18,176 nucleotides of DNA, taken from an archaeon RBG_16_50_20 (GTDB lineage Archaea; Thermoproteota; Bathyarchaeia; 40CM-2-53-6). This document shows positions 8,843 to 16,648 of this stretch, piece by piece (within the stretch, counting starts at the first letter, position 1; every line of letters begins with the position of its first letter). The position numbers and the translations under genes were made by a program. The DNA lies in assembly GCA_001768965.1 (NCBI GenBank), contig MEMY01000064.1:1-18176 (forward strand), given 5' to 3'. The notes below the pieces were generated by a model. That model made no database searches, was not told the DNA's origin, and saw only the letters and a program-made list of their open reading frames with translations.

Positions 8843-9855
8843 TGGTCGATGAGAACAGCACTGGAATATGGGTTATAGGAGAAGAAAAGGAAGGAAAACT
8901 TGCTCCTGTTACGCTTGAGCTTCTCACTATTGGGAGACAGCTCGCTGATTCGCTCCGACAAGAATTGGTCGTCGTTATAATAGGTCATCAACTAGAGCAT
9001 ATGTCACGGCTTCTAGTCGACTACGGGCCTGACAAGATTCTCCTTGTTGCTGGGGAGGAAACAAGATACTTCATTCCAGAGACTTATTCCGAAGTACTAA
9101 GTGCGCTTGTAGAGCAGCGCAAACCCTTCGCCATCTTGTTTCCCGCAACCTACGACGGAAGGGATGTCGCGGCAAGGCTGGCAGCCAAGCTAGGTGTAGG
9201 TTTGGCTGCAGATTGCACTGACCTAAAGATCGATGAGGCAGGGCGTTTTGTGCAGGTCCGGCCTGCTTTTGGTGGCAATCTGATGGCAGTAATCCATCAA
9301 CCCACTGCGCGCCCACAGCTAGCCACGCTGAGACCTCGAATGGTCAAACCAAACAAGTCCGGAAGGAAAGTCTCGCCTTCAGTTGAATACATCAAGCCTA
9401 GGATTTCAGCGAAACCGTTCACCAAGTCGCTGTTGAGGACAGTGCGAGAGGTCGCCGAAGAGAGCGGGAATCTGGACGAGGCAGAGGTGGTGATTGGAGT
9501 TGGGAGAGGCATAGGTAGCAGCGAGAACATGCGGATAGTCAATCACCTCGCAACTCTGCTCAAGGCGGCAATCGGCGGTTCGAGAGGAGTGGTGGACGCA
9601 GGCTGGCTCCCACATACCCAACAGATCGGTCTGACGGGCCGGGTCATTTCCCCAAAGATGTACATGGCTCTGGGGATATCGGGCGCAGTACAGCATCTTG
9701 TGGGTGTCAGGACTGCGAAAGAAATCATCGCCATAAACAAGGATCCCGAGGCCCCGATATTCAAGGTGGCCACCTTCGGCATCGTCGCTGATATGTTCTC
9801 GGTTATTCCGTTGCTTGCAAAAGAGCTGGAACCTCCAGCTCCACAGACTACTTAG
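8842..9855 (+). CDS. etfA: Electron transfer flavoprotein, alpha subunit (EtfA/FixB)
   Basis: FAD-carrying subunit of the flavoprotein. The N-terminal half has the alpha/beta ETF fold (FPATYDGRDVAARLAAKLG). The C-terminal FAD domain runs from about residue 215: IGVGRGIGSSENM, then SRGVVDAGW, QIGLTGRVISPKMYMALGISGAVQH, and the conserved IAINKDPEAPIF (about 297-308) that grips the cofactor. ATG 8842 is preferred over the in-frame TTG one codon earlier, because it overlaps the etfB stop by one base and sits behind AAGGAGAGG (about 8825-8833). Length 337 residues is typical. Translation is probably coupled to etfB. Confidence 0.93.
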   Translation: MVDENSTGIWVIGEEKEGKLAPVTLELLTIGRQLADSLRQELVVVIIGHQLEHMSRLLVDYGPDKILLVAGEETRYFIPETYSEVLSALVEQRKPFAILFPATYDGRDVAARLAAKLGVGLAADCTDLKIDEAGRFVQVRPAFGGNLMAVIHQPTARPQLATLRPRMVKPNKSGRKVSPSVEYIKPRISAKPFTKSLLRTVREVAEESGNLDEAEVVIGVGRGIGSSENMRIVNHLATLLKAAIGGSRGVVDAGWLPHTQQIGLTGRVISPKMYMALGISGAVQHLVGVRTAKEIIAINKDPEAPIFKVATFGIVADMFSVIPLLAKELEPPAPQTT

Positions 9856-9973
9856 TGACCTCCAGACAGGCCTCAGCTAAGTAGACGAAAGTGAGACCAA
9901 TCGCGCGACTCCCGCCAAATGACATACAGCAGTTGTCTTGGCAAATTCAGGCGCGTTTTCTTCATCCTTGTTG

Positions 9974-9994
9974 CAGAATCGGTTCATGATTCTG
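9974..9994. repeat. Perfect 7-bp inverted repeat
   Basis: CAGAATC and GATTCTG flank a 7-base loop in the 245-base gap between etfA and the aminotransferase pseudogene. It has no T-run, so it is not an obvious terminator; it could be an operator or a chance hairpin. Confidence 0.4.
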
Positions 9995-9999
9995 ACGTT

Positions 10000-10035
10000 G
10001 CCTCAGACCCTCTCAAGAAGAACCTACCCTGAGGC
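10000..10035. repeat. Second inverted repeat in the same gap
   Basis: GCCTCAG (10000-10006) and CTGAGGC (10029-10035) are perfect complements around a 22-base loop, only six bases after the previous hairpin. GCCTCAG also occurs at 9870-9876. Otherwise the gap 9856-10100 shows no recognisable gene or RNA. Confidence 0.35.
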
Positions 10036-10057
10036 TCGGCTCTGCTGATCTTACACG

Positions 10058-10064
10058 CTTTAAT
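10058..10064 (+). promoter_or_regulatory. Possible TATA box of the ilvE remnant
   Basis: CTTTAAT lies about 40 bases before the TTG start at 10101. A start site near 10085 would fall inside the ribosome binding site GGGAGGAGGG (10082-10091), so the fit is imperfect. Confidence 0.25.
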
Positions 10065-10100
10065 GCTCGACTCCGCTGCTTAGGGAGGAGGGAATGCTAG

Positions 10101-10939
10101 TTGGAAAAGGCAAACAAAATTTGGATTAATGGTCAGCTACTCGACTGGAATGATGCGAAGATACATTTCGCATGCACTTCACTACGGGACAGCTGTTTTC
10201 GAGGGGCTGCGTTGTTACAGGACAGATCGCGGCCCTGCGATTTTCCGACTATATGATCACGTTTGGAGGCTTGTTAACAGCGCAAAGATCTATCTGATGG
10301 ATCTTCGTTGTGGCCCAGACGAGATCGGCGAAGCAATTAAGGCTACGGTAAAGGCCAACCGACTGGAGCAATGCTACATTCGATCCATTGCATTCTATGG
10401 TTATGGGGAAATGGGCGTGAACCCTCTGCCAAACAAGGTCGATTTGGGCATTGACGCCTGGCGATGGGAAGCCTACCTCGGAAAAGATGAAGCGAAAAAT
10501 GGCGTCCGTTGCATGGTCTCATCGTGGCGTCGTATCGATCGGTTGACCCTCCCGCCTCAGGCGAAAGCTTCAGCTAACTGTGGCATGGTATCGGAGGCTA
10601 CTGGCGAGAACGTCTTTCGAGTGAAGCGTGGAATTCTTTCGACGCCGCCTGCATCGGCCGGTATACTAAGAGGGATCACCCGAGATAGTGTGATTCAGCT
10701 AGCCGGGGATGTTGGCGTCGAATGCAAACGAATAGAGATCTCGCGAGAAGAGCTCTATACCTCAGATGAACTTTTTCTATGTGGGACTGCCGCCGAACTC
10801 ACACCAGTGAGGGAAGTTGACGGATGAAAGGTCGGGGAATGGGGAATATTCAGTAACACGCAAATTTCAAGCCGCATACGAGGATGTCGTGCGCGGTAGG
10901 AACCAGAAGTATGAACACTGGCTGGAATATGTAGTGTAG
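10101..10939 (+). pseudogene. ilvE: Branched-chain amino acid aminotransferase, decayed
   Basis: Remains of a PLP-dependent fold-type IV aminotransferase that would make valine, leucine and isoleucine from their 2-oxoacids. A TTG start behind GGGAGGAGGG opens KANKIWINGQLLDWNDAKIH in one frame. At about 10167 the frame shifts and continues as ISHALHYGTAVFEGLRCY, through IRSIAFYGYGEMGVNP to PPQAKASAN, which keeps the PLP lysine (codon 10564-10566). There the sequence jumps to MVSEATGENVF: about 30 codons normally present in the family are missing (junction about 10576-10584). TGA at 10825 interrupts VREVDG. After an extra base near 10840 a third frame carries VTRKFQAAYEDVVRGR to the natural TAG at 10937. 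The invariant PWGAYLG also reads RWEAYLG. With four separate lesions this is a pseudogene rather than one sequencing error; the open piece 10129-10827 is not a complete enzyme. Confidence 0.9.
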
Positions 10940-11009
10940 AAACATAGCCGCAGTTGGAAGCCTGACCACAAAGCCAGCAAACAGGGATCGAAGTAATTCG
11001 GCTTTTGTG

Positions 11010-12563
11010 CTATTGTTCCCCGAATTTGATCCCTTGAGCTAGAGGCAGCTGATCGCTCCAGTTTATCGTGGTTGTTTGGCGTCGCATGTATTGTTTCCAA
11101 GCGTCTGATCCTGCTTCCCTGCCGCCTCCTGTTTCCTTCTCTCCTCCGAAGGCTCCGCCGATCTCGGCTCCGGAAGTGCCGATGTTCACGTTGGCGATTC
11201 CGCAGTCACTGCCTATCGCAGACAGGAACTTCTCCGCCTTCTTCAGTGATTCCGTGAAGATCGCTGATGAAAGCCCCTGTGGCACCTCGTTGTGTAGTCT
11301 AATTGCATCGTCAATCGTTTCATAGGGCATGATGTACAAGATCGGGGCGAATGTCTCCTCGCACACGAGTTGAGTATTTCCTGGGACGCGTACGATGGCC
11401 GGTGTTACGTAGCAGCCGGGTCTGTCGATTTTCCTGCCGCCCGCTGTAATCTTGGCGCCTTGACCAGGCAGGGCTTCAAGTGCTTTCATCATCGTGTCGA
11501 CCGCGTCCTGATCCACCAAAGGCCCCATCACGCTGTTTGGATCGAGCGGGTCACCAATGCGCACCTGAGCATAAGCCTTCACGAGCCGCGTGGTCAGCTC
11601 TTCGATGATCTTCTTCTGGGCGATGATTCTTCGGGTTGTTGTGCAACGTTGTCCGGCTGTTCCAACAGCCGCGAAGAGTATGGCTCTAACTGCCAGGTCG
11701 AGATTCGCATCTTCCGCAACAATGATTGCGTTATTGCCGCCGAGCTCCAAGATCGTCCTTGCCAATCGTTTTGCAGCCGCCTCAGCGACGCGCATGCCCA
11801 TGGCTGTTGAACCGGTCGCTGAAATCAGGGAGATCCGTTTATCGTTGATCAGCCGTTCGCCGACTACCGATCCCTTTCCCACGACGAGGCTGAAGATACC
11901 TGTGAGTCCGTTTGCTTTCATTACGCGGTTAACAGTATGTTGAAGGGCGATTGCGCAGAGAGGTGTCTTCGAAGAGGGCTTCCAAACCATGGTGTCTCCG
12001 CAAACAGCAGCTATCATCGAATTCCAAGACCAAACCGCCATCGGGAAATTGAAGGCGGTCACGATGCCGATTACTCCCAGCGGGTGCCATTGCTCGTACA
12101 TTCGATGGGAAGGCCTCTCAGATTGCATCGTCAAACCGTAAAGTTGTCGTGATAGTCCCACGGCGAAGTCCGCAATATCAATGGCCTCCTGTACCTCGCC
12201 CGTGCCTTCCGGAATGATCTTTCCCATTTCCAGCGTAACGAGCTTGCCAAGAGGCTCTTTCATTTTGCGGATCTCGTCGGCAATCTCGCGGACAATCTGA
12301 CCCCGCTTCGGCGCGGGGATCATTCGCCATGTCTGGAAGCTCTCTTGTGCAGTATTGATCACGTGTTCATAGTCCTGTTCGGATGCAAGTGCTATCTTCG
12401 CGATCACCGAACTATCGATTGGTGTGATGACGTTCAGTATGTCTCTAGCCTTGATGTCGCTCCAGTCGTCAGGCCCGGCACATGCGCCCGGGTTCATCTC
12501 TTGGATCCCCAGCTCTTTCAGGAACGGGTGTTTTTGGTAGCCTAGCGCTAAGCTTACAGTCAT
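11010..12563 (-). CDS. Aldehyde dehydrogenase, ALDH7 (antiquitin) type
   Basis: NAD(P)-dependent aldehyde dehydrogenase of 517 residues. Cofactor-binding elements: WKPS with Lys195 and GSTAMG (251-256). Catalysis: Glu273 in ELGGNN as general base and Cys307 in GQRCTT as nucleophile. The C-terminal block TSGAEIGGAFGGEKETGGGR followed by SDAWKQYMRR is the hallmark of ALDH7, whose members oxidise alpha-aminoadipic semialdehyde/piperideine-6-carboxylate in lysine breakdown (bacterial AmaB). No other lysine genes are nearby, so substrate is inferred from family only. The gene stands alone, convergent with the ilvE remnant. The start ATG has AAAGGA about 10 bases upstream and an A/T-rich AATAAAA about 45 bases upstream that could act as a TATA box. 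Confidence 0.92.
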   Translation of the reverse strand: MTVSLALGYQKHPFLKELGIQEMNPGACAGPDDWSDIKARDILNVITPIDSSVIAKIALASEQDYEHVINTAQESFQTWRMIPAPKRGQIVREIADEIRKMKEPLGKLVTLEMGKIIPEGTGEVQEAIDIADFAVGLSRQLYGLTMQSERPSHRMYEQWHPLGVIGIVTAFNFPMAVWSWNSMIAAVCGDTMVWKPSSKTPLCAIALQHTVNRVMKANGLTGIFSLVVGKGSVVGERLINDKRISLISATGSTAMGMRVAEAAAKRLARTILELGGNNAIIVAEDANLDLAVRAILFAAVGTAGQRCTTTRRIIAQKKIIEELTTRLVKAYAQVRIGDPLDPNSVMGPLVDQDAVDTMMKALEALPGQGAKITAGGRKIDRPGCYVTPAIVRVPGNTQLVCEETFAPILYIMPYETIDDAIRLHNEVPQGLSSAIFTESLKKAEKFLSAIGSDCGIANVNIGTSGAEIGGAFGGEKETGGGREAGSDAWKQYMRRQTTTINWSDQLPLAQGIKFGEQ

Positions 12564-12663
12564 GGGTCACAAATTCCTTTACATTTACGAAGAACGAAGC
12601 CAGTTTTATTGTTGCCGACCTGAGTCAAGGTACGGAAAGGATTTTCTCAGGACGACTTGTGTG

Positions 12664-12987
12664 TCACTTTTTTGTATTCTTGCTTGGTGCTGGTTCGTCA
12701 TCAATTAACGGGCCTGAATCTCCCTCGGTGCTACCGGACCCTTCGCAAGCATCGCAGACAAGTTTTCCACCGCCGAAGCACTCCTGGCATTTGCTCTCGA
12801 CAATGCCTCGACCATCGCATATGTCGCATTCAACGGATCCGGTACCAGAAGGAGCCAGCAGCTTACCCGTGCCTTTACATTCATCGCACTTAGCTGGGAG
12901 TAAGCCACTACCCGTACACTTGGCACAATTGACTTCGCCGGCTCCGCCACACGTAGCACATTTCAAGGTGGAAGATACCTCCTTCAT
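12664..12987 (-). CDS. Stand-alone DnaJ-type cysteine-rich zinc-finger protein, six CxxCxGxG motifs
   Basis: A 107-residue protein built almost entirely of CxxCxGxG motifs: CATCGGAG, CAKCTGSG, CDECKGTG, CDICDGRG, CQECFGGG and CDACEGSG. DnaJ/Hsp40 has four such motifs folding round two zinc ions; six would form three zinc sites. No J domain or peptide-binding domain is present, and the tail is acidic then lysine-rich. Small proteins of this kind are thought to act as thiol-rich chaperones or scaffolds, but the function here is not known. The start is uncertain: ATG 12987 has no ribosome binding site before it, whereas a perfect AAGGAGG lies in codons 2-4, 11 bases before an in-frame TTG at 12966 (MKCATCGG). 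Either a leaderless ATG or the TTG could be used. It is upstream of and co-directional with the aldehyde dehydrogenase gene. Confidence 0.8.
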   Translation of the reverse strand: MKEVSSTLKCATCGGAGEVNCAKCTGSGLLPAKCDECKGTGKLLAPSGTGSVECDICDGRGIVESKCQECFGGGKLVCDACEGSGSTEGDSGPLIDDEPAPSKNTKK

Positions 12988-13105
12988 AGAGTCGTGATCA
13001 ATCAGAAGCGGTTAAGATTAGACGATGCCTGAAGTTAGGATCAGGAATAGAAGAAAGGTGGCCTACTATTTAGCCTATGTTCTTCCATTGAGATTTCTTA
13101 GGGGA

Positions 13106-13136
13106 AAAAAGCAGGGTCTGAATTGACTCAGACCCC
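13106..13136 (-). terminator. Hairpin plus T6 terminator of the displaced sod 3' end
   Basis: GGGTCTGA (13115-13122) and TCAGACCC (13129-13136) form a perfect 8-bp stem with a 6-base loop. On the minus strand it is followed after three bases by six T (13111-13106). It lies 44 bases beyond the stop codon of the sod tail fragment, the right place for that gene's original terminator. No intact minus-strand gene now ends here. Confidence 0.7.
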
Positions 13137-13180
13137 TTGATTATCTGTCGATGTGCCTTACACTTGTTTGTACTTGTCGT

Positions 13181-13288
13181 CTAGTGTTTTGCCTTGTCGA
13201 AGCGCTTTTCCACATCAGCCCAATTCACGACTTCCCACCATTTGTCGACATAAGCGCCCCTGTCAATCTTGTACTGCAAATAGTAAGC
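13181..13288 (-). pseudogene. sod: Orphan 3' end of a second superoxide dismutase gene
   Basis: The minus strand reads AYYLQYKIDRGAYVDKWW, then EVVNWADVEKRFDKAKH and TAG. This matches residues 168-202 of the intact enzyme encoded at 14229-14837 (SYYLQYKNDRAKYVDEWW...), with 23 of 35 residues identical and about 70% identical bases by eye. Similarity stops exactly after the position of the last metal ligand (His167 in the intact copy). In the same frame further upstream there is unrelated sequence and then a stop codon. No start and no N-terminal three quarters exist, so it cannot be functional. The fragment has stayed free of stops and frameshifts, suggesting it is not ancient or is only slowly decaying. 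It has the same orientation as the intact gene, 940 bases beyond its stop. Confidence 0.88.
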
Positions 13289-13334
13289 GAAATCTCGCCG
13301 CTTCAATCCATCTTCCCCTAACTCCCGCTATTAG

Positions 13335-13340
13335 CTATAA
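13335..13340 (+). promoter_or_regulatory. Possible TATA box of the homing endonuclease gene
   Basis: CTATAA lies 37-43 bases before the TTG start. Transcription would begin around 13363-13367, leaving a leader of about 12 bases that overlaps the palindrome GATTCGAATC (13364-13373), a possible operator. Confidence 0.35.
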
Positions 13341-13377
13341 GTGGCAAACATGAACAGACCTCGGATTCGAATCAGCG

Positions 13378-14202
13378 TTGAGTTCAGGCTGCAACCGGAT
13401 CACTGTTACTCCTTTGGAGAAACGACTCGAGGCGTATGAGCGATTTCAGGAGTTACTTGCGCGAGGAAAATCAACAAATCAAATAGTGCGCACAATTTCA
13501 AGACGCTTCGAAGTTAGCCGCGGCGCGATTTATGCTTGGACGAAGGGCGCGTCGCCCTTGGGAAATAGAGCTGGAAGAATCACCCACACCGAGGAGCTGT
13601 TTTACGTCATCGGGGCCTTGTTAGGTGATGGAAGCATCTACTTTTGGAAAAATAGTTACCAGATTTGGTTGCTCGGAGAAAGGGAATTTTGCACGAAATA
13701 TGCTGAAAAGGTTTCTGCTTGCACGAGCAACGGGAAAGCGAAGACGTATCCCTACCGAGGTAGAAATGTCTGGTTTGTGAAGTTTCAGAATGCGGAACTT
13801 TACTTCTTGATGCGAAGAATTCGCGAGAATATCAACATTCTGACGGATCTGCTCATTCGGGGGGATCATTCCATGAACTCGTTGCAGCTGATCGAGGGAT
13901 TTTTCGACGCCGAGGGATGCGTGAAGGTGATCAAAGAGAAGGTCAGAAGGACTCCTAAGATAAATCTGGACTTCAGTAACACCAGCCTTACCCTCCTAGA
14001 GTTCATTAGAAGAGAGCTCAAACATACGCTCGGTATGGAAGGGCGGTTAACTTCTCAAAAAGATACGAGGCCAAATCGCCAGATAATGTATCACTTACGA
14101 ATATACCGCAAGGATGCTATTAGGAAATTCCTGCTAAACGTGAGCACGATAAAGCTGAAGCCCGAAAAAGTGAAGTATGTGGAAAACTGGTTAAGAAAGT
14201 AA
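13378..14202 (+). CDS. LAGLIDADG homing endonuclease with N-terminal helix-turn-helix
   Basis: A 274-residue selfish endonuclease. Two LAGLIDADG helices are clear: YVIGALLGDGS (residues 76-86, catalytic Asp84) and QLIEGFFDAEG (170-180, catalytic Glu179). The spacing of about 94 residues is that of a monomeric two-domain enzyme, which cuts an asymmetric long site. Residues 31-57 (STNQIVRTISRRFEVSRGAI and following) form a helix-turn-helix that may add DNA recognition or self-regulation. No intein splicing blocks are present and the gene runs opposite to sod, so it is neither an intein nor a sense-encoded intron ORF; it is free-standing. The start is TTG: an in-frame TGA lies at 13351 and no ATG or GTG follows it before 13378. 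It ends 26 bases from the sod stop, convergent with it. Confidence 0.88.
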   Translation: MSSGCNRITVTPLEKRLEAYERFQELLARGKSTNQIVRTISRRFEVSRGAIYAWTKGASPLGNRAGRITHTEELFYVIGALLGDGSIYFWKNSYQIWLLGEREFCTKYAEKVSACTSNGKAKTYPYRGRNVWFVKFQNAELYFLMRRIRENINILTDLLIRGDHSMNSLQLIEGFFDAEGCVKVIKEKVRRTPKINLDFSNTSLTLLEFIRRELKHTLGMEGRLTSQKDTRPNRQIMYHLRIYRKDAIRKFLLNVSTIKLKPEKVKYVENWLRK

Positions 14203-14203
14203 G

Positions 14204-14209
14204 AAAAAA
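14204..14209 (-). terminator. T-run terminator of the intact sod gene
   Basis: On the minus strand six T residues in a pyrimidine-rich stretch (14193-14228) follow the sod stop by about 20 bases. This is a usable archaeal U-tract terminator. It lies just beyond the stop codon of the convergent endonuclease gene and lacks the hairpin found after the displaced tail. Confidence 0.45.
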
Positions 14210-14228
14210 GAGGTAGGAAGGAAACGAT

Positions 14229-14837
14229 TCACTTTTTGGCTTTCTCGAATCTGGTTGCCACATCGTCCCAGTTTGCGACCTTCCACCATTCGTCGACGTA
14301 TTTTGCCCTGTCGTTCTTGTACTGGAGGTAATACGAGTGTTCCCATACGTCTATGCCGAGAAGTATGGGGAGTTGTGCTAGGTGCATGAAGTTCTGTTTC
14401 TCGATTTGCGTTAGGACGAGCTGGTCTGTGCTGTCGTCGTAGAGCAGGAGTGCCCATCCAGAGCCCTCCACGGTCTTTGCTGCGTCTGAGAATTGCTGTT
14501 TGAACTTGTCGAAGCCATCGAAGTCTTGTTTGATTTTGTCCCCGATGGATCCGCCGGGAGCTCCGCCTCCCTTCCCTGGTGATGCCATGTTCGGCCAGAA
14601 AATGCTGTGAAGCACGTGTCCGCCAAAGTGGAAGCTGAAGTCTCTTAGGACCGCCTTTATGTCGATCTGGGCCTCGCCCTTTCTGGCTTTTTCTAGCTTT
14701 TCAAGAGCGCCGTTGGCACCATTGACGTAGGCCAAGTGGTGTTTGTCGTGGTGGAGTTTCATGATCTCTTCTGAGATTACTGGTTCGAGCGCGTTGTATT
14801 TGTACGGCAATTCCGGAAGAACATACTTGTTTGACAT
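14229..14837 (-). CDS. sod: Superoxide dismutase, Fe/Mn type
   Basis: Converts superoxide to oxygen and hydrogen peroxide in the cytoplasm. The 202-residue protein has all four metal ligands: His29 (in LHHDKHH), His77 (in LHSIFW), Asp163 and His167 (in DVWEHSYY). The substrate-gateway residues are in place and the C-terminus resembles tetrameric archaeal Fe-SODs (YYLQYKNDR..YVDEWWKVANW). Iron or manganese cannot be told apart safely. ATG 14837 is chosen because MSNKYVLPELPYKYNALEP is the usual family N-terminus; the longer frame up to 14876 adds 13 unlikely residues and reaches into the TATA box. With that promoter the mRNA would be nearly leaderless. A second copy of its last 35 codons lies on the far side of the endonuclease gene. 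Confidence 0.96.
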   Translation of the reverse strand: MSNKYVLPELPYKYNALEPVISEEIMKLHHDKHHLAYVNGANGALEKLEKARKGEAQIDIKAVLRDFSFHFGGHVLHSIFWPNMASPGKGGGAPGGSIGDKIKQDFDGFDKFKQQFSDAAKTVEGSGWALLLYDDSTDQLVLTQIEKQNFMHLAQLPILLGIDVWEHSYYLQYKNDRAKYVDEWWKVANWDDVATRFEKAKK

Positions 14838-14862
14838 GGGGCCCCACGTTTGCCCCTTGCAA

Positions 14863-14874
14863 CATAAACTTTTC
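14863..14874 (-). promoter_or_regulatory. TATA-box promoter of sod
   Basis: On the minus strand GTTTATG (14869-14863) is preceded by a GAAAA BRE-like stretch. Its centre is about 29 bases before the sod ATG, predicting a start of transcription within a few bases of the start codon. Confidence 0.55.
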
Positions 14875-14916
14875 ATTGAACAAAAATGGTCGGTTCAACG
14901 GTCGAAATACGTCTTT

Positions 14917-15320
14917 CTAGACCAGTTGCTTTACTTCTTCAGTAATCGCCTGGCCGAGGTACCCGTAGACAGCGAGTTTCACTACTTTGAGCCCTAGCAA
15001 TGCGCACTTTATTCGAGTCGGGCCGGGGTCGATGCCCATGAGTTCAAGGACATTGGATTTGCCCATGGCCTTCACATCGTCGAGCGACTTACCCTTGATG
15101 ACCTCTGTTAACATTGAGGCAGACGCTTGACTTATCGCGCAACCCTTACCCTTGAACCGGACATCGTCAATCTTGCCATCATTGATTTTGAGCTGCATCT
15201 CAATTATGTCGCCGCACAGTGGATTTGAGTCCTTAGCACGAACATCCGCATTAGCTAGGTCGCCGAAGTTTCGAGGGTTCCTGTAGTAGTCGAGGATTAT
15301 GTCCTTGTAAATGTCTGAGC

Positions 15321-15324
<4 letters not shown>
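14917..15324 (-). CDS. sufU: Fe-S cluster assembly scaffold, SufU/IscU family
   Basis: A 135-residue protein of the IscU/SufU/NifU-N family, which receives sulfur from cysteine desulfurase. The three conserved cysteines are Cys37 (NPLCGD, with Asp39), Cys62 (KGKGCAIS) and Cys107 (RIKCALL). The N-terminus IYKDIILDYYRNPRNFG and the stretch ASASMLTEVIKGK are typical of SufU. The insertion of about 17-18 residues that separates Bacillus-type SufU from IscU, between IKGK and RIKC, is absent, so its length is IscU-like; Lys takes the place of the IscU His before the third Cys. Its start codon overlaps the sufS stop (ATGA), so the two genes form an operon with coupled translation. Confidence 0.92.
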
Positions 15325-16565
<1,241 letters not shown>

Positions 16566-16599
16566 TTCTTAGACCTGCGGGCGCGGCTTGACTATGGGG

Positions 16600-16625
16600 A
16601 ATATAACGTATGTCATGATATAAAC
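16600..16625 (-). promoter_or_regulatory. Promoter region of sufS-sufU
   Basis: Two TATA-like elements lie on the minus strand: GTTTATATC (16625-16617) and GTTATATTC (16607-16599). They predict leaders of about 30 and 14 bases before the sufS TTG at 16565. The intergenic distance from the Rieske stop is only 83 bases, so both independent transcription and read-through are possible. Confidence 0.4.
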
Positions 16626-16648
16626 TCTCCAGCCAATTCTCGAACGGG

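Larger units (their letters stand above)
12988..13377. other. Gap of 390 bases holding only the sod remnant and its terminator
   Basis: Apart from the sod tail (13181-13288) and the hairpin terminator (13106-13136), nothing codes convincingly here. Positions 12988-13105 presumably hold the promoter of the zinc-finger gene, though no strong TATA box is visible. Positions 13289-13377 hold a TATA-like CTATAA (13335-13340) and a perfect 10-bp palindrome GATTCGAATC (13364-13373) just before the endonuclease start. Confidence 0.6.

Noticed and set aside
10129..10827. Intact 232-residue aminotransferase starting at ATG 10129.
   Set aside because: Its first dozen residues are out of frame with the real N-terminus, an internal block is missing and it stops before the conserved C-terminal part, which continues in another frame.
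11370..11810. 146-codon plus-strand frame inside the aldehyde dehydrogenase gene.
   Set aside because: It lies fully antisense to a well-supported enzyme, with composition expected of a reversed coding sequence.
12482..12997. 171-codon plus-strand frame covering the zinc-finger gene and the start of the aldehyde dehydrogenase gene.
   Set aside because: It is the mirror of two convincing minus-strand genes and its protein shows no family motif.
13357..13380. GGATTCGAATC resembles a tRNA T-arm, suggesting a tRNA fragment or attachment site.
   Set aside because: The base before TTC is A instead of the invariant G, the flanking five-base stem does not pair, and no anticodon or D arm is found upstream. 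It is better described as a palindrome.
13378..14202. Intein or intron-encoded endonuclease of sod.
   Set aside because: The gene is on the opposite strand to sod, has a helix-turn-helix instead of intein splicing blocks, and the intact sod frame is uninterrupted.
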